Source: Bacteroidales bacterium (GTDB lineage Bacteria > Bacteroidota > Bacteroidia > Bacteroidales > Marinilabiliaceae). From it: a DNA stretch of 42,380 bases. Shown in pieces: positions 1-8,110 of this stretch (positions are counted from its first letter, which is position 1; every line of letters begins with the position of its first letter). Below the pieces are notes generated by a model. It was not told the origin of the DNA and did no database searches. It saw only the letters and a list, made by a program, of their open reading frames with translations. The stretch covers positions 1-42,380 of the forward strand of contig JAKSLE010000021.1 in NCBI GenBank assembly GCA_024401365.1, in the 5' to 3' direction. The position numbers and the translations under genes were made by a program.

Positions 1-67
1 TCTACTCTCCCTTATATCAGAATATACCCACAAACTACTCTCACACAACTCTCTCATGGTATACATA

Positions 68-199
68 TAAAAAATTAAAGGCCCTCCTTCTGGAAAGCCT
101 TTAATCAACAATAGACAACAACAGATGAAAAAATTACCGCGTTTCACAACGGGAATATCATAATTGAGTATCTGACCTGCAGACCTCATTTATTTTTCA
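68..199 (-). ncRNA. Candidate small RNA, about 130 nt
   Basis: A promoter matching the Bacteroides consensus on the - strand (TTTG at 236-233, 20 bp spacer, TATGTTTG at 212-205) predicts a start near 199. About 95 nt later the - strand forms a perfect 8-bp stem (75-82 with 97-104) followed by a run of T (plus-strand A's at about 69-74), which looks like a factor-independent terminator. Nothing between them encodes a protein longer than a few residues. I do not recognise the RNA as tmRNA, SRP, 6S or RNase P RNA. It could be a regulatory RNA, or the hairpin could end transcripts of an unrelated gene. Confidence 0.4.
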
Positions 200-204
200 T
201 GTAG

Positions 205-236
205 CAAACATACAACTTTTTTTTAATAGTAACAAA
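205..236 (-). promoter_or_regulatory. Bacteroides-type promoter facing left
   Basis: On the - strand TTTG (236-233) is followed by 20 bp and TATGTTTG (212-205), fitting TTTG-N19/20-TAnnTTTG. There is no leftward protein gene, so it probably drives the candidate small RNA. Confidence 0.55.
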
Positions 237-259
237 TGTTAACACAATTAATTTTTTAT

Positions 260-267
260 TACATTTG
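260..267 (+). promoter_or_regulatory. Possible -7 box of the YfiR-like gene
   Basis: TACATTTG followed by CAC fits the Bacteroides -7 element. The -33 box is weak (TGTT near 237-240) and overlaps the leftward promoter. If used, it gives a leader of over 200 nt before the gene. Confidence 0.35.
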
Positions 268-335
268 CACCCGTAAACAAACACACCATTTGATATATGG
301 CTATTTTCTAACGGTAATTTTACTATTGTGATTTT

Positions 336-351
336 TTGGCACGGTATTTGA
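336..351 (+). promoter_or_regulatory. Sigma54-like -24/-12 promoter
   Basis: TTGGCACG, four bases, TTGA matches the RpoN consensus YTGGCACG-N4-TTGC at every conserved position but the last. The GG and the position equivalent to GC are 12 bp apart, as required. The predicted start is near 362, about 145 nt upstream of the YfiR-like start codon. Inverted repeat TTTGATA (347-353) / TATCAAA (361-367) straddles the predicted start. No enhancer-binding activator gene is visible in the window. Confidence 0.45.
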
Positions 352-508
352 TACCTGACTTATCAAACAATAAAACAAACACTAAATCGATAACTTAATA
401 AAAAAATGAAGAGGATTTGAAGAAACAACACATTCACTAATCCTAAAAAATCAAAAAATCATCCTTACAATGAAACATATTGTATCACATTCAAGTATAG
501 AAGAACAA

Positions 509-1024
509 ATGAAGACAGTTATGAAAAGAGCTATTGTATCAATACTTCTAGTTGTGCTCGGCACCGCTTGCTACGCACAAATGGCTAAGTTCCAAGCTTT
601 GTATGTATACAACTTCGCTAAGAATATTGGCTGGGCAGCAGAAGATAATACACGTGATCTCGTCATCACGGTTGTTGGCGACAACGATTTGATTGGTGAA
701 CTTTCCAACCTAGCAAAGACTAAGAAAATCGGCGTGCGTTCAGTAGTAGTAAAAGAAGCAGCTACAGTAAACGCACTCCCACAGAGCGACATCATCTGCC
801 TCGGCGAAGCTAAAAGTGGACAGATAGGTACTTTGGTCGCTAACCAAAAGGACAACAAAACACTGATCGTAAGCGGTAAAAAGGGTCAGTGCGCTAATGG
901 TGCTAGTATATCTTTCTACACAGAGGGATCTAAACTAGCATTCGAAATCTCAGAAAAGAACATCAAGGCCAGAGGATTGAGCGTGCTCAAGAAACTCCTC
1001 GACCTCGGTACTCAAGTAGACTAA
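509..1024 (+). CDS. YfiR-like (DUF4154) exported protein
   Basis: About 171 aa. An N-terminal signal peptide (hydrophobic IVSILLVVLG, cut probably after CYA) is followed by the typical YfiR start KFQALYVYNFAKNIGW, an FxI/VxVxGD-type strand (LVITVVGD) and a second lobe with an SxxLAFEIxxxN pattern, so the protein matches the DUF4154 family. In Pseudomonas, YfiR is a periplasmic repressor of a diguanylate cyclase. No cyclase is found here, and the Bacteroidetes version probably senses something in the periplasm or pairs with a histidine kinase. In-frame ATGs exist at 470, 509 and 521; 509 and 521 give proper signal peptides, so 470 is unlikely. A sigma54-like site lies upstream and a bidirectional hairpin terminator follows. 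Confidence 0.8.
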   Translation: MKTVMKRAIVSILLVVLGTACYAQMAKFQALYVYNFAKNIGWAAEDNTRDLVITVVGDNDLIGELSNLAKTKKIGVRSVVVKEAATVNALPQSDIICLGEAKSGQIGTLVANQKDNKTLIVSGKKGQCANGASISFYTEGSKLAFEISEKNIKARGLSVLKKLLDLGTQVD

Positions 1025-1058
1025 TCAACAGACAACAGCAGATTTTCTAACGTACAAC

Positions 1059-1087
1059 AAGCGCTCATCGCAATGCGGTGAGCGCTT
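1059..1087. terminator. Bidirectional hairpin terminator
   Basis: AAGCGCTCATCGC pairs with GCGGTGAGCGCTT (13 bp including one G-T pair) around a 3-nt loop. It lies between the convergent YfiR-like (+) and RidA-like (-) genes and is AT-rich on the + side. It probably ends transcription from both directions. Confidence 0.7.
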
Positions 1088-1132
1088 AATATTTATACCC
1101 TATTCAAATAATTCCTTGTCGATCTCGCTACT

Positions 1133-2200
1133 TTATACAGCAGCTACACACTCCATCTCAATGAGCCACTTCGGACGACAGACAGGAGCCTGAAGGAACA
1201 CAAATGGCATCGTCTCCCCAAATCGCGACACAAACAACTGTCGCACAATAGCATAATCAGCTATATCCCTGAGATATACAATCATATACTGCACTTTCGT
1301 AAAGTCAGCCCCTGCTTCTGATAGAAGAACTTCAACATTCTCCAACATACGCTCTGCTTGCTTTACTACATCGCCTTCAAAAAGAACCTTACCCTTATTA
1401 TCTATCGATGCCGTCCCAGAAATAAACACCCTCCTGCCTCCAGGATAATCTACATAGGTACCTCTCTCAAACGAAACACCATACTCCGCAGTGGAATTTA
1501 AATGACTCTTCGCATACAAATAGTGAATATCACTAGGAGCAACTCCCTTAACGGAATAGGCATCCATCTGAACCAACGACGACGAGGAGATTGACTCGCC
1601 CCCTATACCCGTCGAGGCTATAAAATGGGTCTGCGTAGTAAGACCTTGCTCAGCAAATTTGTCATTCCTGCCTTCTACTACCCCCGAATAATGCCTGTCT
1701 ATATCATGAACAAAAAACCAAGTGCGTACACAGTTGTCAAGCAACGTCATGCCTTGCGAGCGCAACTTACTCACATAATCATCAAAAATGGAACGTGTCT
1801 GATCCTTCGATGTATCCCCACCAAAACGCACATTGGTAGTCCAATAATGACTTACCTCTCCATCTTGAACCTCAATAGTATCAGCATCTATTCGATTTAC
1901 CTTCACGTCTCGCATTATATATACTAATGCCGAAACTTTAGTGCCGTCTAATGGAGCCTGTCCAACAATACTCAAAGCATAATCAGTTTTTAATGTCTCA
2001 ACATATTCCAACTGATTGGCTACATCCGATAGAAACATCCTCACAAACACAATAGTAGAATGGGAAATCTGCGACATCTGGGACAATACTCGTATCTGTG
2101 ACAAAATCTCCCCAAACTGCTGCTCAGCAGATAACATAGGAGACGAAACTCTGAGCATATAATACCTGTCGCGTGAAACTATGGATGAAGTATTTGGCAT
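1133..2200 (-). CDS. Two-domain RidA/YjgF-fold protein, chorismatase-like
   Basis: 355 aa. The C-terminal part (FISGTAS, then GDVVKQAERMLENVEVLL, then VQYMIVYLRD) is a clear YjgF/RidA-like domain. The N-terminal part also resembles a YjgF domain (FVRMFLSD, VGQAPL). This two-domain layout is known in FkbO/Hyg5/XanB2 chorismatases and in uncharacterised Bacteroidetes 'endoribonuclease L-PSP' proteins. Whether it acts on chorismate cannot be decided by eye; MenB, another enzyme of chorismate-derived metabolism, is encoded 1.8 kb away but in the opposite orientation. I chose ATG 2200 because the longer frame begins with TTG at 2227, inside the promoter box TACCTTTG (2232-2225). No signal peptide, so cytoplasmic. 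Confidence 0.7.
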   Translation of the reverse strand: MPNTSSIVSRDRYYMLRVSSPMLSAEQQFGEILSQIRVLSQMSQISHSTIVFVRMFLSDVANQLEYVETLKTDYALSIVGQAPLDGTKVSALVYIMRDVKVNRIDADTIEVQDGEVSHYWTTNVRFGGDTSKDQTRSIFDDYVSKLRSQGMTLLDNCVRTWFFVHDIDRHYSGVVEGRNDKFAEQGLTTQTHFIASTGIGGESISSSSLVQMDAYSVKGVAPSDIHYLYAKSHLNSTAEYGVSFERGTYVDYPGGRRVFISGTASIDNKGKVLFEGDVVKQAERMLENVEVLLSEAGADFTKVQYMIVYLRDIADYAIVRQLFVSRFGETMPFVFLQAPVCRPKWLIEMECVAAV

Positions 2201-2224
2201 ACTGTTTGTTCTATTTTTCGCACG

Positions 2225-2232
2225 CAAAGGTA
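2225..2232 (-). promoter_or_regulatory. -7 promoter box of the RidA-like gene
   Basis: TACCTTTG followed by CG on the - strand. The predicted start near 2218 leaves a leader of about 18 nt before ATG 2200. No exact TTTG is found at 19-20 bp upstream; candidates lie at 14 and 23 bp. Confidence 0.5.
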
Positions 2233-2323
2233 ATGCTTTATTCCCTCAAATAAAACAAATGCAACCTTTTAGTTGCCCTTTCGTAAAATACTCAGATTCA
2301 CAGAGCAGCATCAAACACCCCAA

Positions 2324-3928
2324 ATGCTTATGAAAAATGGAATAATACGACTTGTACGCACAGTAGGCTTGGTAGCGCTACTGGTTTTCTGCTGTACATA
2401 CCTAGCAAACGCACAAAAAAACAAGCAGTCCGAACAGGAGTCTGTAACAGGTTGCGTAAAGGGCGACATGTATTTCTTTGCTGGCAGCTACAACAAGGCC
2501 TACAATGAATACTTGAAATTCTATTCAAGATCTAAAAATAAGGCTAATCCTGAATTGCTCTTGAAACTTACCGAGAGTATTATCAACGAAGATATGCCTA
2601 AAGATACTGCTTGCTTCTTCGCTGAGCAGTATATGGCTCTTAACCCAGAGGACTACAACGGTATTTTCTTGGCAGCTAAGGCATACTATCACACCCATAA
2701 ATTCGATAAGGCTGATAAATATCTCGAGGAGTACAAAAAAGTATTGTCCGAGGAAAAAGATATAGCCGAAGCTAACGATCTGGCTCGCCGCATCAAAAAC
2801 GCACGCCGAATGGTCAAGGATTCTGCTAAAATCGTTTTGCACAACATGGGTGAGATGATCAACTCGCCGTCTAACGAACTTAGCCCTATTATCGCAGCCG
2901 ATAATAGCGTATTGTATTTCTCGTGCGACGAAAAGTACAACAGCGGCATCATGCTCAACTACTTCAGTATCAAGTATGCCGAGAATCAGGACTTGTCTTG
3001 GACCAAAAGCAAATTGGCTACTGGCCCTATAAATACTTTGTTCGATGAGTATGTAACTGGCGTCTATGAGGGTGGCCTATTGCTGACTAGTAACAGAACT
3101 GGCGATTTCGGTATCTTCGAGTGCCCTATCCGTAAGGGCCCTGCTGGTAAATTCGTATCTGCAACTAAACTTCCGCCTCCTATCGACCTCTACGGCGACG
3201 AGGTGGGTGCTTGCATGATGGGAAATGATACTATCATCTTCTCCGCTACAACTCTTAATGGCAAACTCGATCTTTATTATTCTATCAGGGTTAATGGTAA
3301 GTGGGTTGAAAGCCGACCTCTCCCTGGTGAAATAAATACAGAATTGTACGACGAAAACTACCCTACCCTCGCAAATAACGGCACTCGCCTATATTTCGCC
3401 TCTAACAATGAGACTTCTATGGGTGGTTACGATTTGTACTATTCCGACCTCGACCCTAAGGAGTTTAAGTGGGGAAAACCGGTACAACTCCCTTATCCTA
3501 TTAATGATACTTTCGACAATATGTCTATCTCTTTCACTTCTGATAACAGATACTCGTATGTCAGCAATGTAAGAAAAGAAGGATATGGTTGCCGCGATAT
3601 CTATTGTATTATCAACGACAGCAAGGCAGCTACCCACGCCATCATGAAGTGCTTCGTGGGCATAAATACTAAGCCTAAACCTCGTCCCCTCACTCAAATG
3701 CCTCTAATACAGGTATTCGACACCGACGAAGAGATAGTATCTACGGCTAGACTCAACCTCCAGTCATCAACTTTCGTATTGGCCCTGGAACCTGGCACAT
3801 ATACTCTTAGAATTACTTCTGAAGAGGCCGAGGAATTTGAAACTCCTATCGTCGTAGAGGAGAAAGTATATAGCCAGGATGTCATCCAAAAGATATTCTT
3901 GCTGACAGCTAGTCAGCCTGCTGAATAA
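2324..3928 (+). CDS. Exported TPR/PD40 protein, PorE-like without OmpA domain
   Basis: About 534 aa. A signal peptide ([15 protein letters not shown]) precedes two or three TPR-like repeats ([20 protein letters not shown], then [21 protein letters not shown]). The middle holds PD40/WD40-like propeller blades: [32 protein letters not shown] with [10 protein letters not shown], and [15 protein letters not shown]. The C-terminus resembles a carboxypeptidase-regulatory-like beta domain ([15 protein letters not shown]). PorE of the type IX secretion system has the order TPR, propeller, CRD, OmpA; here the OmpA peptidoglycan-binding domain is absent. The role may be envelope-associated but is unproven. 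ATG 2324 (or 2330) gives the signal peptide; the upstream ATG at 2273 does not. It is followed after 22 bp by menB. Confidence 0.7.
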   Translation: MLMKNGIIRLVRTVGLVALLVFCCTYLANAQKNKQSEQESVTGCVKGDMYFFAGSYNKAYNEYLKFYSRSKNKANPELLLKLTESIINEDMPKDTACFFAEQYMALNPEDYNGIFLAAKAYYHTHKFDKADKYLEEYKKVLSEEKDIAEANDLARRIKNARRMVKDSAKIVLHNMGEMINSPSNELSPIIAADNSVLYFSCDEKYNSGIMLNYFSIKYAENQDLSWTKSKLATGPINTLFDEYVTGVYEGGLLLTSNRTGDFGIFECPIRKGPAGKFVSATKLPPPIDLYGDEVGACMMGNDTIIFSATTLNGKLDLYYSIRVNGKWVESRPLPGEINTELYDENYPTLANNGTRLYFASNNETSMGGYDLYYSDLDPKEFKWGKPVQLPYPINDTFDNMSISFTSDNRYSYVSNVRKEGYGCRDIYCIINDSKAATHAIMKCFVGINTKPKPRPLTQMPLIQVFDTDEEIVSTARLNLQSSTFVLALEPGTYTLRITSEEAEEFETPIVVEEKVYSQDVIQKIFLLTASQPAE

Positions 3929-3950
3929 CAAAAAACTCAACTTACATACC

Positions 3951-4751
3951 ATGTGGAAGAAAATTAAGGATTACGAGGAGATTCTCTTCGACGAGTATAA
4001 CCATATAGCACGAATAACTATCAATAGAGAGAGGTACAGAAACGCCTTCACTCCATTGACAGTCGAGGAGATGATTGATGCCTTGAACTATTGCGAGAGA
4101 TGCTCCGATATACGAGTCGTCGTTCTCACAGGTGCCGGCGATATAGCATTCTGCGCCGGCGGTGATATGCACGTCAAGGGTTTCGGTGGCTATGTCGATA
4201 AGGATGGCGCTCCTCACCTGAATATCCTCCACGTACAGAAACAGATCAGAAGTATCCCTAAGCCTGTCATCGCTATGGTCAACGGCTTTGCCATAGGCGG
4301 AGGTCACGTACTTCACGTCGTTTGCGACTTGTCTATCGCTTCCGAGAACGCCCGCTTCGGTCAGACTGGCCCCCGCGTCGGTAGTTTCGACGCTGGTTTC
4401 GGCGCATCTTACCTCGCTCGCGTAGTCGGACAGAAGAAAGCTCGAGAGATTTGGTTCCTGTGCCGACAGTATACCGCCCAGGAGGCTCTCGAAATGGGCC
4501 TCGTAAATAAGGTAGTCCCTCAGGACCAACTCGAGGCAGAGGTGATTTCATGGGCTGAGGAGATGATGCAACTTTCTCCACTGGCTCTTAGAATGATAAA
4601 AGTTGGCTTGAACGCCGAACTTGACGGCCAAGCAGGTATCCAAGAGCTTGCAGGCGATGCTACAATGCTCTATTACATGACCGAAGAAGCCCAAGAGGGC
4701 GGTAAGGCATTCCTGGAGAAACGTAAGCCTAACTTCAAGTACAAATTCTAA
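3951..4751 (+). CDS. menB: 1,4-dihydroxy-2-naphthoyl-CoA synthase
   Basis: 266 aa, crotonase fold. It closes the second ring of the naphthoquinone in menaquinone synthesis, turning o-succinylbenzoyl-CoA into DHNA-CoA in the cytoplasm. MenB-specific stretches are present: [48 protein letters not shown] and the closing EKRKPNF. The oxyanion-hole regions FCAGGD and IGGGHVL are intact. The length is normal. No other men gene lies in the window, so it is separated from menFDHC-type partners. It is 22 bp after the PorE-like gene and may share its transcript. Confidence 0.95.
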   Translation: MWKKIKDYEEILFDEYNHIARITINRERYRNAFTPLTVEEMIDALNYCERCSDIRVVVLTGAGDIAFCAGGDMHVKGFGGYVDKDGAPHLNILHVQKQIRSIPKPVIAMVNGFAIGGGHVLHVVCDLSIASENARFGQTGPRVGSFDAGFGASYLARVVGQKKAREIWFLCRQYTAQEALEMGLVNKVVPQDQLEAEVISWAEEMMQLSPLALRMIKVGLNAELDGQAGIQELAGDATMLYYMTEEAQEGGKAFLEKRKPNFKYKF

Positions 4752-4772
4752 TTACGTCTTATACAACCATTT

Positions 4773-4801
4773 GCGACAAGCCCCCACAAGGGACTTGCCG
4801 C
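4773..4801 (+). terminator. Imperfect hairpin after menB
   Basis: GCGaCAAGCCC can pair with GGGaCTTGcCGC (3+4+3 bp with a mismatch and a bulge). There is no T-run after it, so termination is uncertain. Confidence 0.3.
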
Positions 4802-4824
4802 TTAACCATTAACTTTATTACTAT

Positions 4825-5991
4825 ATGATTTCAATTAAGCAGACTTTATTGAGCATCGCTGCTGTGACTAGCCTCACTTGCTACGCTCAGGAGAATTACA
4901 AGGAGGTTATCAATAAAACCGAACTGAAAGAGTACACAAACAGATATACCCCTGTTCAGTACGTAACTCCTGATACAAAATTTGCAAAAGCACCTAAAAA
5001 TGTGATTTTCTTTATCGGTGACGGTATGGGTCAGGCTCAGGTATATGCCGCACTGACCGCCAACGGTGGCCAAATGTATATGTCGCAACTTAACTTATGC
5101 GGCTACAGCCAAACTCAGTCTGCCAATAACTACGTTACAGATTCTGCCGCAGGTGGCACAGCTTTGTCTACCGGAAAGAAAACGAACAACTATATGGTGG
5201 GCATGACTCCCGACTCGGTAGCTGTCCCTTCTATGCTCGAACTGGCTGAAAAAGCGGGCAAGGCTACAGGTATCGTTGTAACAGTAGCAGTAACCCACGC
5301 TACCCCAGCAGCTTTCATCGCTCATGTTCCCGACCGACATAGATACGAGGATATAGCATCTTTCTACCCCAACTCGGGAATCGACCTCTTCATCGGTGGT
5401 GGCATGAAGCACTTCACTCAACGTAAGGATGGCAGAAACCTCGTGAAAGAAATGACTGAAAAAGAGGGCTATAGATTCTACGAGAACCTGGAGTCGGCAA
5501 AAAATGACAACAAAAGCAAATTGGCCGTATTGGCATACCCCGAGCATATGCCTGATGTAGCTAGCGACAGAAAATTCTCTTTGGCTGAATCTACCAAAAA
5601 AGCTATCGACATCCTTAAACAGGATAAAAACGGTTTCTTCCTAATGGTCGAGGGCTCCCAAATCGACTGGGGAGGACACCATAATGTCATCAACGAGGTC
5701 GTAACAGAAACCCTCGACATGGATAGGGCTGTCGGCGAAGCTCTCAAATTCGCCGCAGAAAATGGCGAGACATTGATAGTAATCACAGCCGATCACGAGA
5801 CTGGTGGCCTTACGGTTATCGATGGCGACTACTCTACTGGTGCCATCAACGCCAATTTCTCAACGGGCAACCATACAGGTGTAATGGTTCCTGTATACGC
5901 CGTAGGCCCTTGTTCTGAACTATTCCACGGATGGTACCAGAATACCGAGGTATTCGACCGAATTGTTAAAGCGTTGAATATTAAGAAGTAA
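4825..5991 (+). CDS. Secreted PhoA-family alkaline phosphatase
   Basis: 388 aa. A signal peptide (LLSIAAVTSLTCYAQ) directs export. Catalytic features of the PhoA family are in order: IGDGMG (metal-binding Asp), VTDSAAGGTA (nucleophile Ser), EGSQIDWGGHHN (metal Asp/His), TADHETGG (Asp/His) and STGNHTG (His). It releases phosphate from monoesters in the periplasm. The sequence is shorter than E. coli PhoA but normal for the Bacteroidetes type. It stands alone; no pst or pho genes are adjacent, so phosphate control cannot be inferred. Confidence 0.93.
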   Translation: MISIKQTLLSIAAVTSLTCYAQENYKEVINKTELKEYTNRYTPVQYVTPDTKFAKAPKNVIFFIGDGMGQAQVYAALTANGGQMYMSQLNLCGYSQTQSANNYVTDSAAGGTALSTGKKTNNYMVGMTPDSVAVPSMLELAEKAGKATGIVVTVAVTHATPAAFIAHVPDRHRYEDIASFYPNSGIDLFIGGGMKHFTQRKDGRNLVKEMTEKEGYRFYENLESAKNDNKSKLAVLAYPEHMPDVASDRKFSLAESTKKAIDILKQDKNGFFLMVEGSQIDWGGHHNVINEVVTETLDMDRAVGEALKFAAENGETLIVITADHETGGLTVIDGDYSTGAINANFSTGNHTGVMVPVYAVGPCSELFHGWYQNTEVFDRIVKALNIKK

Positions 5992-6029
5992 CCCCACCTA
6001 ACGGGAGATACTCAACAAAAAAAGAATCC

Positions 6030-6073
6030 CCGAGTGTTTCAAAAGGTAAGAATTATACTATCTTTGCACTCGG
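6030..6073 (+). promoter_or_regulatory. tRNA-Thr promoter inside an inverted repeat
   Basis: TTTC (6037-6040), 18 bp, TATCTTTG (6059-6066) fits the Bacteroides promoter, with a start just before the tRNA. The whole promoter is enclosed by a perfect 7-bp inverted repeat CCGAGTG (6030-6036) / CACTCGG (6067-6073), followed by TTTT. The hairpin could also stop read-through from the phosphatase gene. Confidence 0.6.
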
Positions 6074-6077
6074 TTTT

Positions 6078-6150
<73 letters not shown>

Positions 6151-6154
6151 CAAC

Positions 6155-6187
6155 AGCCCGTAAGGTTAACCTTATGGGCTTTTTCTT
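6155..6187 (+). terminator. Terminator of tRNA-Thr
   Basis: AGCCCGTAAGG pairs with CCTTATGGGCT (11 bp with one G-T pair) around TTAA, followed by TTTTTCTTT. A strong factor-independent terminator immediately after the tRNA. Confidence 0.9.
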
Positions 6188-6239
6188 TGTTCATTACACT
6201 CAAAGATATTATCTTCGCATAATTTATAATCCAGTAAGT

Positions 6240-7037
6240 ATGGCAAGACTGAAAACACTCATATTTTCCTTGTTTACATTGGCAACAATGAGTATCGGCA
6301 TGGCCACTGCTCAGATACAACTCCAAGCCAACGTAGCCCCTATTGGTATGTCTGATCGACAAAATGCTCAACTCTACGACAACGTAGAATCCTACACTGA
6401 GACAAAGTATGCTGTCGACTATAGCCGACATACAATAGAAAAAGGACAGTGGACATCAAGCCATACTACATCTTTTACGTCCAATGGTAGCGAAAAAAGC
6501 GTTACCCTCCACAATAGCGATGGCTCCGACGTAGGAAAAACAATAACCCAATTCAACGAAAATGGTACCAAACGCGTCACTACCCAATATACCGAGGCTG
6601 GCGAACGCACCACACAGATGCTGTACTCATATACCGCCGATGGCTTGTGCGCTAGTACCAGAGTTACCGATGCTATGGCTATAACCATGGCAACGTCAGA
6701 AATAAGCCATGGCAAGGATTGGGCAAGTGTTACCGAAATTTTTGCTGTATCCGATCGTCTCTCTACCACTTCCGTGTGGAAGTTTGAGTATAACCCCGAG
6801 GGCCGAATCATCAAACAGACAGTCGATATGGATGGACATACAGCTACTTCTCAGGTAAAACTTGATTCTAATGGCCACCCTAAAAGCGTCATGGGTAAAG
6901 CCGACAATGGCGAAAAGAGCAAATTCACCTACGAATATGTGGTCGATAGCCACAAAAACTGGACCGAAAGAATAGAGTATATCGACGGGGAACCTAAATG
7001 GATAACATATCGTGAGATAAAGTACTTCGAGGATTAA
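6240..7037 (+). CDS. Secreted hypothetical protein with YD-like repeats
   Basis: 265 aa. A signal peptide (LKTLIFSLFTLATMSIGMATAQ) is followed by about 230 residues rich in short beta-strand units such as FNENGTKRVTTQYTEAGE, YTADGLCASTRV, YNPEGRIIKQTVDMDGH and LDSNGHPKSV. These resemble degenerate YD/RHS-type or MORN-like repeats found in exported Bacteroidales proteins. No catalytic motif is visible and I cannot name a function. ATG 6240 is chosen since the longer frame upstream runs through the tRNA. Its stop at 7037 is only two bases from the next start, so the two genes are probably co-transcribed. Confidence 0.65.
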   Translation: MARLKTLIFSLFTLATMSIGMATAQIQLQANVAPIGMSDRQNAQLYDNVESYTETKYAVDYSRHTIEKGQWTSSHTTSFTSNGSEKSVTLHNSDGSDVGKTITQFNENGTKRVTTQYTEAGERTTQMLYSYTADGLCASTRVTDAMAITMATSEISHGKDWASVTEIFAVSDRLSTTSVWKFEYNPEGRIIKQTVDMDGHTATSQVKLDSNGHPKSVMGKADNGEKSKFTYEYVVDSHKNWTERIEYIDGEPKWITYREIKYFED

Positions 7038-7039
7038 AC

Positions 7040-7522
7040 GTGGAAAAGATTTCAGAGGAGAGAATAGAGCTAGCAGTACAAAAATTCTATAGCGGATACA
7101 ACTGCTCTCAGTCTATATGTACTGCGTGGGCCGATGCTTACGGCTTCTCAGAGGAGCAAATGGCTAAATTATCGTCTTGCTTCGGCGGAGGAATAGGCAG
7201 AATGAGAAAAACTTGCGGCGCTGCTTGCGGTATGTTTCTGCTTCTAGGCCTCGAAGAGGGTAATGCCAACGCAACTGACAAAGACGCCAAGGCAGAAAAC
7301 TACAAGGTAGTACAGGAGTTGGCTCGCCGATTCGCAGAGAGAAATGGAGGAAGCATAGAGTGCGCAGAACTTCTGAAACAGGGTGGTATACAAACAACAA
7401 CGAATTACAAACCGGACGAACGTACCGCACAGTACTTCGCCAAAAGACCTTGCCCCAAAATAATAGAGGAGACTGCAAGAATATGGAATGAATACCTAAC
7501 CGAAAAAGAGAACAACAAATAA
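7040..7522 (+). CDS. C_GCAxxG_C_C family protein
   Basis: 160 aa with a GTG start, two bases after the preceding stop. It carries the family's spaced cysteines: [32 protein letters not shown], a later SIECAELL and RPCPKII. Such proteins are thought to bind a metal or a redox cofactor; their role is unknown. It is cytoplasmic by appearance. KdsC follows with a single intervening base, so it sits in a tight operon with the lipid and Kdo genes, without an obvious functional link. Confidence 0.85.
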   Translation: MEKISEERIELAVQKFYSGYNCSQSICTAWADAYGFSEEQMAKLSSCFGGGIGRMRKTCGAACGMFLLLGLEEGNANATDKDAKAENYKVVQELARRFAERNGGSIECAELLKQGGIQTTTNYKPDERTAQYFAKRPCPKIIEETARIWNEYLTEKENNK

Positions 7523-7523
7523 T

Positions 7524-8042
7524 ATGAAACGCAACTTCAAAGAAGAACTATCAGATATAAAAGCTTTCGCATTTGATGTCGATGGCGTGCTAAGTATGAC
7601 ACAGGTTCCTATGTTCCCTAACGGAGAACCTATGCGTACCGCTAATATCAAGGACGGATATGCTATACAATTGGCCGTAAAACTGGGATACCACGTAGCT
7701 ATCATCACAGGTGGCAATACGGAGGCTATCCGTGTAAGGTATACTAACCTTGGCGTACAGGATGTCTTCATGGGACAGTCAAATAAAATTGCCGCATACG
7801 AAGGATGGAAGGAGAAGTACGGACTGGATAATAGCCAGATACTTTACATGGGTGACGATATGCCCGACCTCCCTCTCTTGAAACGCGCAGGTGTTCCAAC
7901 TTGCCCTGCCGATGCTGTTAGAGACGTACAGGAGGTTGCTCACTATATATCTCCATTCAATGGAGGTCAGTGCTGCGTTCGCGACGTCATCGAGCAGGTT
8001 TTGCGCGTAAATGGCGATTGGGGTAAGGACCTGGATTGGTAG
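7524..8042 (+). CDS. kdsC: 3-deoxy-manno-octulosonate-8-phosphate phosphatase
   Basis: 172 aa, HAD-superfamily C0 subclass without a cap domain. FDVDGVLS holds the nucleophile and acid Asp pair, ITGGN is motif II and [10 protein letters not shown] is motif IV. It releases phosphate from Kdo-8-phosphate in lipopolysaccharide core synthesis. Length and motifs are typical. In other Bacteroidales it is followed by a UbiA-like prenyltransferase, as seen here. Confidence 0.9.
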   Translation: MKRNFKEELSDIKAFAFDVDGVLSMTQVPMFPNGEPMRTANIKDGYAIQLAVKLGYHVAIITGGNTEAIRVRYTNLGVQDVFMGQSNKIAAYEGWKEKYGLDNSQILYMGDDMPDLPLLKRAGVPTCPADAVRDVQEVAHYISPFNGGQCCVRDVIEQVLRVNGDWGKDLDW

Positions 8043-8110
8043 CCAATATATAATTGTGCATTGAGAGAATTCTAAGCTTGGTCGCAATCAATTATAAATA
8101 AACAGATCTT

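Larger units (their letters stand above)
1..508. other. Gene-free leader region, about 500 bp
   Basis: I see no convincing protein gene before the YfiR-like start at 509. The region holds a single CTTATATCAGA word near position 11, a hairpin with a T-run on the - strand (68-104), a consensus Bacteroides-type promoter facing left (205-236), a TACATTTG promoter-like box facing right (260-267), a sigma54-like box (336-351) and two overlapping inverted repeats around 343-367. Bases 1-60 are C/T rich and could be the tail of something outside the window. Confidence 0.6.

Noticed and set aside
2201-2227. TTG start at 2227 for the RidA-like gene
   Set aside because: It lies inside the promoter box, so the ATG at 2200 is better. 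The same reasoning moved the starts of the MBL-fold and YeiH-like genes. The ATP-grasp and helicase starts were moved to ATGs two codons downstream of GTG or TTG.
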